DNA of 64,000 nt, taken from a virus. The notes beneath the pieces are model-generated. The model worked only from the letters and a program-made list of their open reading frames with translations, had not been told where the DNA came from and ran no database searches. The position numbers and the translations under genes were made by a program. The stretch lies in IMG/VR virus record IMGVR_UViG_3300042878_001023, positions 1 to 64,000 of that record; one strand, given 5' to 3'. This document shows, one piece after another, positions 25,901 through 36,100 of this stretch. Every line of letters starts with the position of its first letter. Position 1 is the stretch's first letter.

Positions 25901-28900
25901 TTTTTTACCACCAGGGTTATTCACAGCCAACAAATCATTAAATAATGATTTTAGCAATACAGAATGTCTTGTGTAAGTATTGTTGTCATATGCTAAGTAA
26001 CGCATATGTCTAAACAAACCATTTGGATCAGCATCAGGATTTGTAAGTTCTTGCCAAGATTTTGCATGGTTTAAAGAAGTCATGATTCTTGTAAAAGTAT
26101 TATCCAAGAAATGCTCCCACACTCTATTTCCTTCAGGACTAACTGCACTAAAGTTAGAATACTTATCAGAAAATCTTACTTGTAGATTAGCAAGTTCTTT
26201 AATTCTTGAAGAAGAATCAAATTTTTGACCCGGATCTAATGTCTTAGGCAAACTTGTTTTTAAATATGCAAGAGGATTTCTTAAAAAAGTAAATTTTTCA
26301 GGATCATATGTTTTATTTATATGCTCTAAAGAATCAAAGATGTGCCCAATTGCAAACTTATTTACAAAGTTAGGATCAGATATAACACTAGCAATTGTTG
26401 GATTAGATGTATCCATCACAATACCTAATGCATTTAAGAACTCAAGAACATTTTTAGAATTTATGTTATTCTTAAAATATTTTACAAAATTGTTTAAATC
26501 TAATACTCTTTGTCCTGATTTATTTTCAACAATAAATTTAGAATCAGCAACAGTAAGAAAAGTTATTTCCCAATCTTTTAAAACTTTTGATCTATCAAAA
26601 TCTGTTCTTTGTACTCTTGCTTCTGCCAATACAGCATCAGCAGTTTTAGTAATATTTAAATTTAACTGTACATATGATAGTCTAGGTTTTTTAAGATCTT
26701 GCCAGAACTTAGTTTCAATATCAAACTCAGCCTTGTCATTGTAATCAGTATTCTGCGGGTTAGGCAAATAAGATAACAACTGTAAAAACTCAGGATTATC
26801 TTTTATGTTTTCTGAAAGTCTTTTATACATCTCAGATTTGTCAAAAGAACCTGCTAATACTTTAGCAACCTTACTCCACATTTCTCTTTCATCTAAAAGC
26901 ATGTATAAACCTGTTTGAGGGTCTACTTCATATTCAATAGATAAAACTTGTTTACCCTCATCATTTACAGTAACTTTTGTTTTATTTCTGTCTACTTTGT
27001 AGATACTGGATAAAATAGTTTTAGTCTCTTGACTAGCTGCTTCTCTTGAAGAAAAAATGTTACCACCGTCAAGTCTAACAATTCTAGAATTATTTATGTC
27101 AGTCGGATCTTCTTCTAGCTCAACAAATTTATTTGCTAAAATTTTGAATCTAGAATTCTGCATGTGAAAAGCAATAACACCTTTCTGATCTTTACCGTCA
27201 ATTGTTGTATCAATATCTCCAAAATTATCTAGCATTCTTCCTAAAAATGGAAGTTGATTTAATTCCAATGTATCAATGTCACCACCTTCAGCTGCAGTTT
27301 TTGCAAAGTCTTCTCTTAATTGATTAAATCTTTCAGATATTTTCTTTTCTAAAACCTTATACAAATGCTTTCTATTTGCATTAGTTTGTAATACTCTAAC
27401 TGGTGCAGAAGAACTATTTCTTTGTTGGTTTACAGAATTAAAAATGTCAGGAATTAAACTATCCAAATAGCTTACAATTTTTAATGATTCAGCAGAATCA
27501 AATGGTTCATACTTAGTAGCAACATCCTTTACAGAAGTAATAGCTTTAGCTCTATTCAACTGAGTAAACATCATGTTGTCAGTAGAAGGTTGCATATCTT
27601 GTAATAGCTCTGGATTCTCAGAGGCTCTGTACAATTTGTCAAACAATTCTTTTACTGAAGCAATGTCTCTTGGTCTTGTAGCTAAGTCTTGTTTGCTTAC
27701 TCTACCTATGAGGTTCTGTAGGAACTGGTACATTCTTCTGAATACTGTCCCCAAAAATCCTTTAGGTGCTTCTTTTTTACCTCTGCTTCTTGCATAATCT
27801 CTAAAGTCTTCTGCAATATCTTCTTCAATATCAAAGAATGATTTATTAGCCCACTTCGGTTGACCCTTTAATTCATTGTATAACTTAATCTTTTCATCTC
27901 TTGTTAAAAATAACTGAGAGAATCCGTGCCATGCTTCATGGTATAAATCTACAGCAGTACCACCATCACCTTCATAAAGTGTGATACCAGTTCCTGTAAA
28001 TGTTGCAAATGCATTTGAGTTTACAATCTGAGTTATTCTGTTTAAGCTAATATACTTACTCAAAGGAGAGTTAGCCCACCAAGCTTCAGCTGCTGCTTTG
28101 TCAGCTGCAGTAGTGAAGACTTTATCTAAAAAATTATCTAAAGCTTTACTTCTATCTAAATTAAAACCATTAGCATCTTCTTCTGACAAATCATTCTTAA
28201 ATGGTGTAAACCAATTGTGCTCAATAATAACTTCAACATTCTCAGCAGCTGCTGGTACTTTAGTAGTTCTTTTTTTCTGAACAGCTTTTGATTTTTCTTT
28301 AACAACTTTCTCAGCAACTTGATTCTTTTCAGCCTGAGTTTTTTTCCTAACTGGAGCTCCAGTTTCAGAGTCTAAAGCAATATCAAAAAATGACTTTGGG
28401 TTTTCTGTAAACTGACCAGGTACAGCATAACTTAAATAAGGATTAAATCCTGAAATCATTGAGCCACCCTCATTAGTAAATTGTGGCTTTGCATACTTTA
28501 ATACTACTTCATCAATGTAGTCTTTTTCAACAGGTCTAAACTTATCTCCAGAAATTTCATAATCTGTGTAAGTCTCTTTATCTTTATAACTAGTTGAAAT
28601 ATTTACATTAGCTCCAATTGAACCCTTGTCACCAAACTTAATTGCTTTAGGTAAATGCTCTGCAATCTTATCTCTTACAGCAGTAGTAAAGATGGCATCT
28701 CCTTCAAACTTTTCATCATTAATTGTTAAAGTAAGTGGTCCACCAGCAGCTTTATCTAAAAAAATGTTGTTTTTATTTTTAACACCTTTTTTACTTATTT
28801 TTTGATTATTTAAAAATACTTTGAAATAAGCTATTCTTTCATCATCAGACAAAGTTCTACCTTTATTTGTAGCTTTAGTTGTAATAACATCAGCTACTTT

Positions 28901-30190
28901 ATTAGCAAGTTCTTGATCAAAATTACCTCTCTGTATGTTTACAGGCATACTAATTTCACCAAAATTGGGACTATTATAAGTAATAAAAAATTGAGCAAAA
29001 CCTTGACTTAAATCTTTACTTGATATAATTTTTGCATCCTTAATAATTTCTCTTGTAAGTTTTACAGTTTTTTGTAAATCATTGTTGATTGATTTTCTGC
29101 TTGCTGAAGTTAATATACCAAAACTACCACCATTAATTTGAGTAATATAAGAAGTATTGTTGTCTATAATATCTTTACGCATATTATAAACACCATTCAT
29201 GTTTTCTGTTTGATTTTCTAAAACTTCTTTACTAGACATACCAAAGCTGCTTTTTGCAATTTTACTTGCTGCAACCAATGTATTTTTATACATTTTACCA
29301 AGGTTATGATAAATCAAAAACAAAGCAGGTTGATTTTTATTTAGCTTATCTTCTAACAAATAAGGTTTTCTTATAAATTGATAAACAACTGTACCTTTAT
29401 CTTCAGTAGTTAAATTACCATTTTCATCAAAGTATAAGTAGTTACCATCAATATCTGTAACAACAGCAAAAACACCTCTGTAAGATTTAGCAGTTGCAGT
29501 TTTATGATTAGATAGTTTATGCTTATTTTCAAAGCTTTCTGAAGACATCATTTTTAAAAAAACTTCTGTATCATCAATAACAGGATTGTTTTGATCAATA
29601 GTTTTCTCATTAGAAGCTTTGATAATTTTTTTAATTACTATTTCAAAAACTTTTTTATCTTCAGCTAAAACATCATCTTGAATTTGTGTATTTGGATCAT
29701 CTGGATTTTTATCTTCTGCAAATTGAAATGTTGTAACATTAGGATTTTCAACTTTAGCTTTACTCATTTTTTCTAATACAGAATCATCAGGATCAGTAAT
29801 CTCCAAATTATCTAATTGAAAGTTTTCATGTTCTAACTCACTCTTTAATTCTTTCTTAGATTTTTTTCTTACAGGTTCAGTAACATATTTCTTAACATTA
29901 TCAATGTCATTAAATTCTTCTCTCAAGTTCATTATAACTTTAGGATCAAAATCAGTTTTAGCTAATATGCTGTTTATTTCATCATCACCCTGCACAGAAT
30001 GTATAGTAAGAGGAATGATTTGAGCATATTGTAAAGCTTTTTCTTCACCAGCAGCTTTCTCAATTCTTTGGTATATATCTTTTATATATGCCTTTAAATC
30101 AAAACTTTCTGAAGGTTTAAGTCCAGAAAGTTTTTTATATGTTATTTTTCTTAAATCTGAAAGCTGAGTTTCATTGAGTGAACATATCAT
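19904..30190 (-). CDS. Giant virion RNA polymerase polyprotein
   Basis: A multidomain protein of about 3428 residues. Numbering here is from a TTG three codons upstream (30199). The preferred ATG at 30190 overlaps the previous stop by one base (TAATG), implying coupled translation. An HEAWH motif (about 752-756) marks a zinc-peptidase-like domain. The polymerase core follows: a beta-like double-psi barrel with conserved Lys residues (about 1880-1945, TGLPVTSFHKFSLAPIIPG), then a beta'-like part with RIPVQGLNSMEF and the catalytic D2247-F-D2249-I-D2251. This is the single-chain RNA polymerase type described for crAss-like phages and Cellulophaga phage phi14:2, which is ejected to transcribe early genes. 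A polynucleotide-kinase-like P-loop (GTSGSGKST, about 3090-3098; DTTNL further on) and an unassigned C-terminal domain complete it. Confidence 0.88.
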   Translation of the reverse strand: MICSLNETQLSDLRKITYKKLSGLKPSESFDLKAYIKDIYQRIEKAAGEEKALQYAQIIPLTIHSVQGDDEINSILAKTDFDPKVIMNLREEFNDIDNVKKYVTEPVRKKSKKELKSELEHENFQLDNLEITDPDDSVLEKMSKAKVENPNVTTFQFAEDKNPDDPNTQIQDDVLAEDKKVFEIVIKKIIKASNEKTIDQNNPVIDDTEVFLKMMSSESFENKHKLSNHKTATAKSYRGVFAVVTDIDGNYLYFDENGNLTTEDKGTVVYQFIRKPYLLEDKLNKNQPALFLIYHNLGKMYKNTLVAASKIAKSSFGMSSKEVLENQTENMNGVYNMRKDIIDNNTSYITQINGGSFGILTSASRKSINNDLQKTVKLTREIIKDAKIISSKDLSQGFAQFFITYNSPNFGEISMPVNIQRGNFDQELANKVADVITTKATNKGRTLSDDERIAYFKVFLNNQKISKKGVKNKNNIFLDKAAGGPLTLTINDEKFEGDAIFTTAVRDKIAEHLPKAIKFGDKGSIGANVNISTSYKDKETYTDYEISGDKFRPVEKDYIDEVVLKYAKPQFTNEGGSMISGFNPYLSYAVPGQFTENPKSFFDIALDSETGAPVRKKTQAEKNQVAEKVVKEKSKAVQKKRTTKVPAAAENVEVIIEHNWFTPFKNDLSEEDANGFNLDRSKALDNFLDKVFTTAADKAAAEAWWANSPLSKYISLNRITQIVNSNAFATFTGTGITLYEGDGGTAVDLYHEAWHGFSQLFLTRDEKIKLYNELKGQPKWANKSFFDIEEDIAEDFRDYARSRGKKEAPKGFLGTVFRRMYQFLQNLIGRVSKQDLATRPRDIASVKELFDKLYRASENPELLQDMQPSTDNMMFTQLNRAKAITSVKDVATKYEPFDSAESLKIVSYLDSLIPDIFNSVNQQRNSSSAPVRVLQTNANRKHLYKVLEKKISERFNQLREDFAKTAAEGGDIDTLELNQLPFLGRMLDNFGDIDTTIDGKDQKGVIAFHMQNSRFKILANKFVELEEDPTDINNSRIVRLDGGNIFSSREAASQETKTILSSIYKVDRNKTKVTVNDEGKQVLSIEYEVDPQTGLYMLLDEREMWSKVAKVLAGSFDKSEMYKRLSENIKDNPEFLQLLSYLPNPQNTDYNDKAEFDIETKFWQDLKKPRLSYVQLNLNITKTADAVLAEARVQRTDFDRSKVLKDWEITFLTVADSKFIVENKSGQRVLDLNNFVKYFKNNINSKNVLEFLNALGIVMDTSNPTIASVISDPNFVNKFAIGHIFDSLEHINKTYDPEKFTFLRNPLAYLKTSLPKTLDPGQKFDSSSRIKELANLQVRFSDKYSNFSAVSPEGNRVWEHFLDNTFTRIMTSLNHAKSWQELTNPDADPNGLFRHMRYLAYDNNTYTRHSVLLKSLFNDLLAVNNPGGKKDNTLVIQNVAGTQLIDTTTNNQEGISTASMDATSKYLQEIHTMLMSGVEEFMRHASKQMSQGIVLKNGLKTYDNKNAKNLYVDIEKFLPTTNSGEDYAFDILSGYLTGEVNRIFKFSSDLEKYSQFTGYTRTVNRKTGEVVMAGQALAAFEDVLSKDTQAKIYAIVDKAVADNQSDFDFSDVYDDNAKLTEEIRKDVAKYFNSITTELKERLDKTKFIDPALRGRIENKGVELTVDESDTTLMKAYAYNSWIHKFETAILGYGDLAQYNHAKEEFHKRNAGFGSGGLGFASDLKSRSFVNKMPKLFNKIAPSKPFDGTLTTAIIKERVIKKSEYYDEYYDALVKDYTKRFGDKTKAKELAKTALKEYNDMKIGDGQGHISFESYRILKNLEGNWLPEQEELYKKLANGEEVSVEDIVQYFPPYKLQYCGAMETTGLPVTSFHKFSLAPIIPGVAKKGTPLYDLHQKMMLNDVDYVVFESGSKVGHLGTGDEIYDDNGNILMNEPFTKNVIFTEFLKNQTEVNSEYKGKSIFSTQMRKLVLDNLYENGVINSPDEKDVVSPLVKRYLDNVSDYTELVKLELLEEIGFDETPDGEYKARDKESIGKLLSLVRNNLDREESYSDEMLNFIDALDSGELLHDLSLHPEALKIEKLLLSLINKRVIKQKVKGEPLVQVSSAFYENNLTESPNFRNATDADKKKWVGSNLLPTYHKKADGKTAAMKVMIALQGDYANLLNLEYKGATIGDIYTLNKAIKDDEWLDANDGANRKAITLVGVRIPVQGLNSMEFMEVYEFLPPQAGNIIIPPAEIVAKSGGDFDIDKLTIFMTNIDMDGKLKERTYKNTAELKASLQNIKDNEDESITKAFKQQKAGVENDLMNDIKEILELPQNFVSLVTPNGTFLLKDIADKLAADVMEYDPFKNYMTDTTTEPEKGKKIISATRVLEPLYNLYKHESNIVGKKTLGLGAIENTMNVLLNSIGALMPETYTNSYSKLTRSTVIGLRHNVRNVNGKDRISLSNLYDVDNVNKIADIFSQAMNGWVDVEKDAWIFFIQGNYEVAPILLYLIKAGVPVKEAIYFVSQPLVREYVDEQRLAKSTFASVLGKAPEEKAFVKFQSASNIINKYFNPSVLPAKGKADVRFETGRKLFDKLMKDRKDKHFTEKEMLQLIQDSKKNNNFKSSDLSLTMFLHYLDIEDQIKGITQVKMNSNPDTNTKSVLSDIETSEARLENLENNPELQPIISALMSNSVISSFFNNKLALSLAAPLFKLRYNDAIRRFIKSEDDSNALRENIKSTFGESGRDNYLNTFRNDLVSYIFQNRLAKTDIKKGYVSYDAKELPSKQMLSDKFGAFVKTNKDGSKTLFYNLKNLEDEFTSGVWKEKANEPNYYSQLGLHPVPANTFTIAKGNNTQAYTRFVMEREYLRSIYPIAETGLEKTAYEEFLANRALDNTFNVNHLFSDPKNAFAVRLYDIILNNPKLVNKFDVLSKLELDNNTQNTMFNLNLIDRDIDNIKANIYTKNLTDLADPVLLKGLANELSLSDQDIENISYLFSRLPLFAYLQSGINKTKSNLVPYVSTEPFLNIMDDAVKDFTELLSNPDKAERVLRDFYYKFNAQNSYKNKDKNRFKNYFTDIDFSKVGTEAATQKATQPSISVEANVILPIGTSGSGKSTFIKSLPQENLVVIEPDAMRVEFTGDINNKSKDKEIYIEAANRAIQAIKQGKQVVFDTTNLTKDKRRPFVEAIKKAIPNANIQYKLMPLDAKLAKQRIKAQLARGENRANVSDETIDRHAESYKQMLEDIKSEDITDYDTQLSTSVEEQTNDLITTPDPNIFLFDDSKDDSAAFYKKLTSTNSTVGFVYNATKFEIDNNKDLPGQGYLRLVSKDTALPFVTSLTSNFDNFSNLAADKYQSVKNYFDRKIQELKNAKDLGNKIALPKAGIGDAKKMPKELFVYLSKRLFEELGYLNPGSSAYKDITEVISNKQGISDDEILASLGFESDPFNCV

Positions 30191-33100
30191 TAGTAACAAG
30201 TTTTTGAGTTATCTTCTAAGTTTTTGAATAAATCATCTTCATTTGATTCCTTTGCTTCTTTATAATCAGAAGCTTCAGTTTCTTTATTTTCAAAGAATGT
30301 TTTAGCATCAGTTTTAGTTTGTTCTGAAGCATCAACAGTTTCTTGTGATGGTTTTTCTGTCTGAGTCATTTGAGTTTCTTTTGAAGGTTTAACAAAATTA
30401 TTTTGAAGCTCCTCTTCAGTTACTTCTCTTTTTGTATCTCCATACTTTAATATAACAGAATTTTCTTTAATATCTACTACTTGTACCGGAGAATCTTGTT
30501 CTGTAAAGTTAGTAATATCTTGTAAAAGATCACCTTTTTTCAATGAATTGATATCAACATTATTCTCTAACTCAGCTAATCTATTTTGATATGCAGACTC
30601 TATTTGAGCTAACTTGAGTTTATTCTTAGACATCTTAGACATCAACTCTTTTTTCTTATTAAATAACTCAGTAGTATCTTTGATTTTTGCAAAGGCTTCT
30701 GTTGCTTTATTTACTTCAGGAGTTAGTTCAGCAAGCTCATCAATAGAAGAATTAACTATTTTTTGGAGTTCATTAAAAGGGATTTCTTTTGTTTCTCCTG
30801 CTTCCTCCATTCCAGAAACTCCCTCTGTTGTTGATCCGGTAGGGCTTTGAATCTCAGATACACCAATGTTTGATTCATCTCCGGATTCTGCTCCGAAGAT
30901 TTTGTTAAGGTCTTGTTCATAATCTTGTTTTTTAGCAATTCTATTTGTTTCTGTTAAGTTAATTAAAACTAAGTGATCAAGTAAATCTTTTAATACATTA
31001 ATTTGTCTATTGGTAGCAGCTACTCCAAAAGGATCATTACTATACATTTTAAAAGTTTCATATTCTTTTAATGCATCTATTGTTTTTTGGATACCATTTC
31101 TAAGTGCTTCTAACTTTTTAGCACCTCTACCTAATGCTGATATACCTTGTAGTCTTACTTCAGTTAGTTCTTTAGGAAGATTCTTTTGCATAATCATAGT
31201 TACCTCTTCCTGAACTTTAGGTGAGGCATCTGATAAACTATGTATTTTTTTAAGTTCTTTTTCTATGTCTTGAGGTTTAGTACCCAAGCTGTTTTTCTGA
31301 AAAGAATTTGGTAATCTGTTTAAAGCAAATATTACATCATTAGTATTACCCTCATAAATAAATACTTTGTCATCTGTAGATAAACTGTCTCTTTCTGCAT
31401 TAAGTCTATCAATCTCTTCTTTACCTTTATTGATTTTACTCAATATTGATTGAGGAGATAAGATAGCTAAATCTTGTTTTACTTTTTTGATTTGTGAAGC
31501 AGGAGCATTTTGTCTCTCTAATTCACTAAGTCTTTGTTGAAGATTAGCTTTTGCTGCATAAGTACCAGTAATCTTTTGTCTTAGTTTTGCAATTTTACTA
31601 TTGATAGCAAGTATGATGTTATCAATGTCTTCTCTTCTCTTATCATTTTTAAAATAAACCAGTTGGTTTATATCACCAGAAGGACTTCTTGATACAGTAT
31701 ACCTTACACCATTTACAATTGCTATTGTTTCATTCTCATCTTCAAATGCTGCATCAATAACTTGATTGTTGATTACAGAAATTTGACCAACTTTTTTTAC
31801 AGGAGTAATCAAAGATAAACCAACACTAGTAATTTCAGAAGAACCATTAGTTGCAGGCTTTCCTTCAGAAGTAACTGTATATATTTCTTTACCTTTTTTA
31901 GTCTTTTGTAAGTCATCAATTTGTTTTTGAATTTCTTCAGCTTTATCAGGATCACCGAATTCCCCTTTAGCAAAAGCCAAATCAGCCATCAATCCTGTTA
32001 AATTACCTTCTTCATCAATACCTCCTATCAAAGTTTCAGACATAGATTGTTCAAAACCTAAATCAACTTCAACTCCATATGACCCATCAGCTTGTAAAAT
32101 CAATGTTCCAATTCTACCATTGAAAACTACTTGTTTACCTACATTATCATTAAGTGTTAATTTAGATGTGTCAGATGTTTTTGTTTGTGTAGATGGTTTA
32201 ACTTTTTCAACTTCTTTTGTTTCTTCACCAGGTGTTTCAACTTCTGAAGAAATTTCAGGTGCAGACATAGTAATACCCTTACCTTCCACATCAGGTAAGT
32301 ATTCAAGCTCAAGTGTATTAAATAACTTAGCCGTGTTTGATACTAATGGTACTAACTCACTATCCCTAGTTTTTTCTCCACCAACAGTTACACTAGTAAC
32401 ATATGGTGTAGCATTTTTTAAAGTAATCCTCATTGGAAATAATGCAATCCTTGGAATAACTCCCGTCATGTTATGATACAAGTTTCTATAAATAGAAAGC
32501 TGAGCTCTATATGCAATATTTTTCCAGCTGTTTGGTTTGTTGAAACCATTCCATGATGTAGATGTTTTAATATCTACAATCATAATCTCACCTTTATTAT
32601 TAATCAAAACCATATCTGTTTCACCAGATGCACCATTTTCTAATAAATTTTTATCAAACAGTTTAACATTGTTTGTTAATGGTGTAAAATTTTGAGCAGT
32701 CAGACTTTCTCTAAATCTTGTAACAACACCTCTAATCCCAAACATTTCATCAAAAGCTTTCTCACTCATTATGTCTGAAATCTTAGCTTCTTTACCTTCA
32801 ATTTCTATAGTGTCACTATATTTGAAAGACTTCCAAGTACCAGTTCCAGCATCTATAGTAAAGAATGTTCTTACAGCAGCATCAAGATTAGTACCAGCTT
32901 CAGAGTTATTTGAGAATGCCTCTTTACCAATAAGCTTTCTAAAGTTTTCTTCAGTTGTGTTTTTTTCTAAAGAAGCTCTTATTCTAGCTTTTTTATCTTC
33001 TGTGTTTAACTGTTTATATGAATCCCTAGCTGCAATAGAAAATGCTTCCCAAGCTTTGTTAAAAGCATCTGAATCACCTTTTTTAATATGATCATTATAC

Positions 33101-36100
33101 ACACTAAAAAACACATTTACTATTTTGTCAACATTGTCATCTGAATAACCTGGTTTTTTTTCATCAGATAATTCAGTAGCAATACCATCAGAAATAGTAG
33201 TAGCTCTTGTAGTTAGTTTTGAATCAGGATCTCCTGCAAACTTTCTACCTATCTTGTTTCCATCTTCATCAAATACATCTTCAAGTTCATCTTGTTTACC
33301 TTGAACATTTTTTCTAAAACTGTTAAATACTTTTTCTGCTACACTTATAGGTTGTAACTTTCCTTGTTTGTACTGTAGGAAGGTTTTAAGTTTCTGAACA
33401 TCTTCACTGATTTCATTGATATCTTGTTCTGAAAGTTTAAATTCAGTAGAACCATCATTAAAGATTTTAGTCTTTAATGTAGCTTCCATTTTATCTATAA
33501 TAACATTTAATGTTCCTGTAGGCATACTAGCCTCAATTTTTATACTTTTAAAGATTCTAGAAGTTAATACAGGAGGTTTAGTTAAAGCTTCAGCTCTTGC
33601 TGCACCTTCTGTTTTTACCTGCTCATTATATTTTTTAAGTAATTCTAGACCTTCCTTCTCAATCCAGTTTTGTCTAATCTCTTCATATCTTTTGATATTA
33701 GTGTCCATTAAACTTTTTGGATCCATCTCAAGTTCATTAGTCAAATATGTATTAAATTCAGTATCAATCTGAGACTGAAGATCTTCTGGAAAATTAGCAT
33801 AACCCATTTGTGGAGTAAACTCATCAACAGTAGATTTGTCAACACCTTTTTCTTTATACTTATTAAGTATCTGATTTTCTAAAGCTGTATATCTTTCATT
33901 TATTTGACTTACTCTTTCTTCATTTACTTTAAAGCTTTTAGTACCCTCAATATCAGTCAAAGATTCTTTTTCTTTTTTAAGTACTTCTTTTTGCTCAGCA
34001 ATTTTTTCAGCTAATAATGTAGGAGATTTTTCAGATAAAACATATATTCTGAAAACTGCATTATCTATTGTATCTGGATCAGCTTTCTTAAATTTACGGT
34101 TGTAAATTGCATCAACAGCATCATTATCTATTTCATTAGGATTTAACTCTAACTCTTCTTTAGTCAACAACTCATCAGAAAGTTTTATTATTTCAGCTGA
34201 GTCAATAGGATCTTTACCTACTAGTTCTAATAAGTTCTGAAGCTTACCAATTTTTTCTGTTGCAGCTTTTTGATCTATTTCTAACTGAGCATTTGCTTCT
34301 TCAGCATCTTGGTTTTTTGCAGTTGCTTCTTGTACTGACATACCAACCTCATCAATAAAAGATTGATCATAGTCTTGAGCCGCAACTCTTAGTTCATCAT
34401 TTTTATCTTTTGTAAGATCTGTTAACTCATCATCCAGCTTTTGTTTTTCTGTAGCAGGATCACCAGCAGGTTTCTTTTGAGATAAACGGGCAGCTTGTAT
34501 AAATATTACTGCATATTTTTCATAAAGAACACTGTCTTTATTAATTACCATTTCTTTTGTGGTATCAATAAAATACTCTGGTAAATAGTTTTCAGGATCT
34601 TCAACAAATTTTGCAAATTCTTCTAAGTCAACAAAAATACCATCAGCAGCTAATGTGTTTAAGATTTCATTTCTTTCAACATTAGTAATCTCTTGATTTA
34701 CAATATCTTTATAGTATTCTTTTCTGTTGTCATACATTCTTTTCATCCAGTCAAAGTTTCTGTTTACACTTTCACGGAAACCTGCAGGATCTGCAAGAAT
34801 ATTTATGTACTTAGCAGTATTTAATTGTTCATGTTTTAAAAAGTGTATGTCAATTAATGAATCAAACAACTTTTTATGACCACCAAGATTATCAATTTCA
34901 TTTCTTAATGTAACTTTATTTTCTTCTGAACCAGCAATTGTTTCAAGTAAATTCTCAAATGCGTTAAAATACTCATTCATTTCAGGTGTTACAGTACCTT
35001 CATTAATTGCATTCAACAATAAATTAAGATTTTCTCCAGAATTACTATCCTGAGCTTTTTGAAATCTATCTAAAGCTTTTAATAACTCTCTCTTTTGTCT
35101 TACTTGAGCTACAGCTTCTGGTAAAGTTGATGTTTCTCCCGACTCAATATCTTGTTTTAAATAATTTATTTGTTCATTTAGTTTAACAGCATCAGTGATA
35201 ACATCAAAATTTGAAAATGGATTACTGGAAATTGATTTTAACTTATCCAGTTGTTTATACATATTACCTAATCTATCAATATGATCATCAAATGTAGACT
35301 GTAAAAAGACTAAGCTATTAATAGATTCTTCATAAGCTTTGTTATAAATTATAGCAGCAGTATATTCTGGAGATCCTTCTTTATACTGTTGTGGATCAAC
35401 ATAGTCTTTAAACTTATCTTTAGCCATTTTATATCTTGCTGCAGTTACTTTTGCTGAACCTATAACTTTATCAATATTTTGTAATGCTTTCTCACCTTGT
35501 CCTGGTTCTAATGACCAAGCTTGTTCTAACTCTTCAGGTGTAGTATTTTTATATTCTTTTAAGTTATCAAGAAAAGTATCATATGTACCTGTTCTTAAAG
35601 CAGTTTGAACAGAACTTTGGAATGCAGCAAACTCAGCATCTTTTAAAACTTTTGTTTCAACATTATCTGGATTGTCAACCATTTTAGCAGTCAACATCTG
35701 ATTTGAGTAGTTGTTTATTCTTGGGTCAAAAAAGTACTTTGCATTCTTATGCATGTTATTCAAAGAGTTAACTATTGCATCTGCTTGAGCTTCTCTTTGT
35801 TTTACATACTCTTCATTTACTGCTTTATCCTTAAAGATTCTGCTGAAGTTTTTAGTACCAAACTTAAACATCTTGCTTGGACCTTCCAACAAACTACCCA
35901 TCAAAAACCCAGATGCAAATGTTTCTCCACCTTGTGCATTTAATTGTTTGTCTAAACCATCAAACATTGCAGCTAACCCGTATCTGTAACCTCTTACAGA
36001 AGGATTATAAAAACTATCTACATAATATTTCTCAACAGCAGATGCTAATGCCTCCTGACTAATTTCTTGAATACCTTCCATTAAATTACCTTTAAAGTAA

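Noticed and set aside
30191-30199. TTG start for the RNA polymerase protein
   Set aside because: The ATG at 30190 overlaps the previous stop as TAATG, a common coupling arrangement, so it is the better start. Residue numbers in this answer still count from the TTG.
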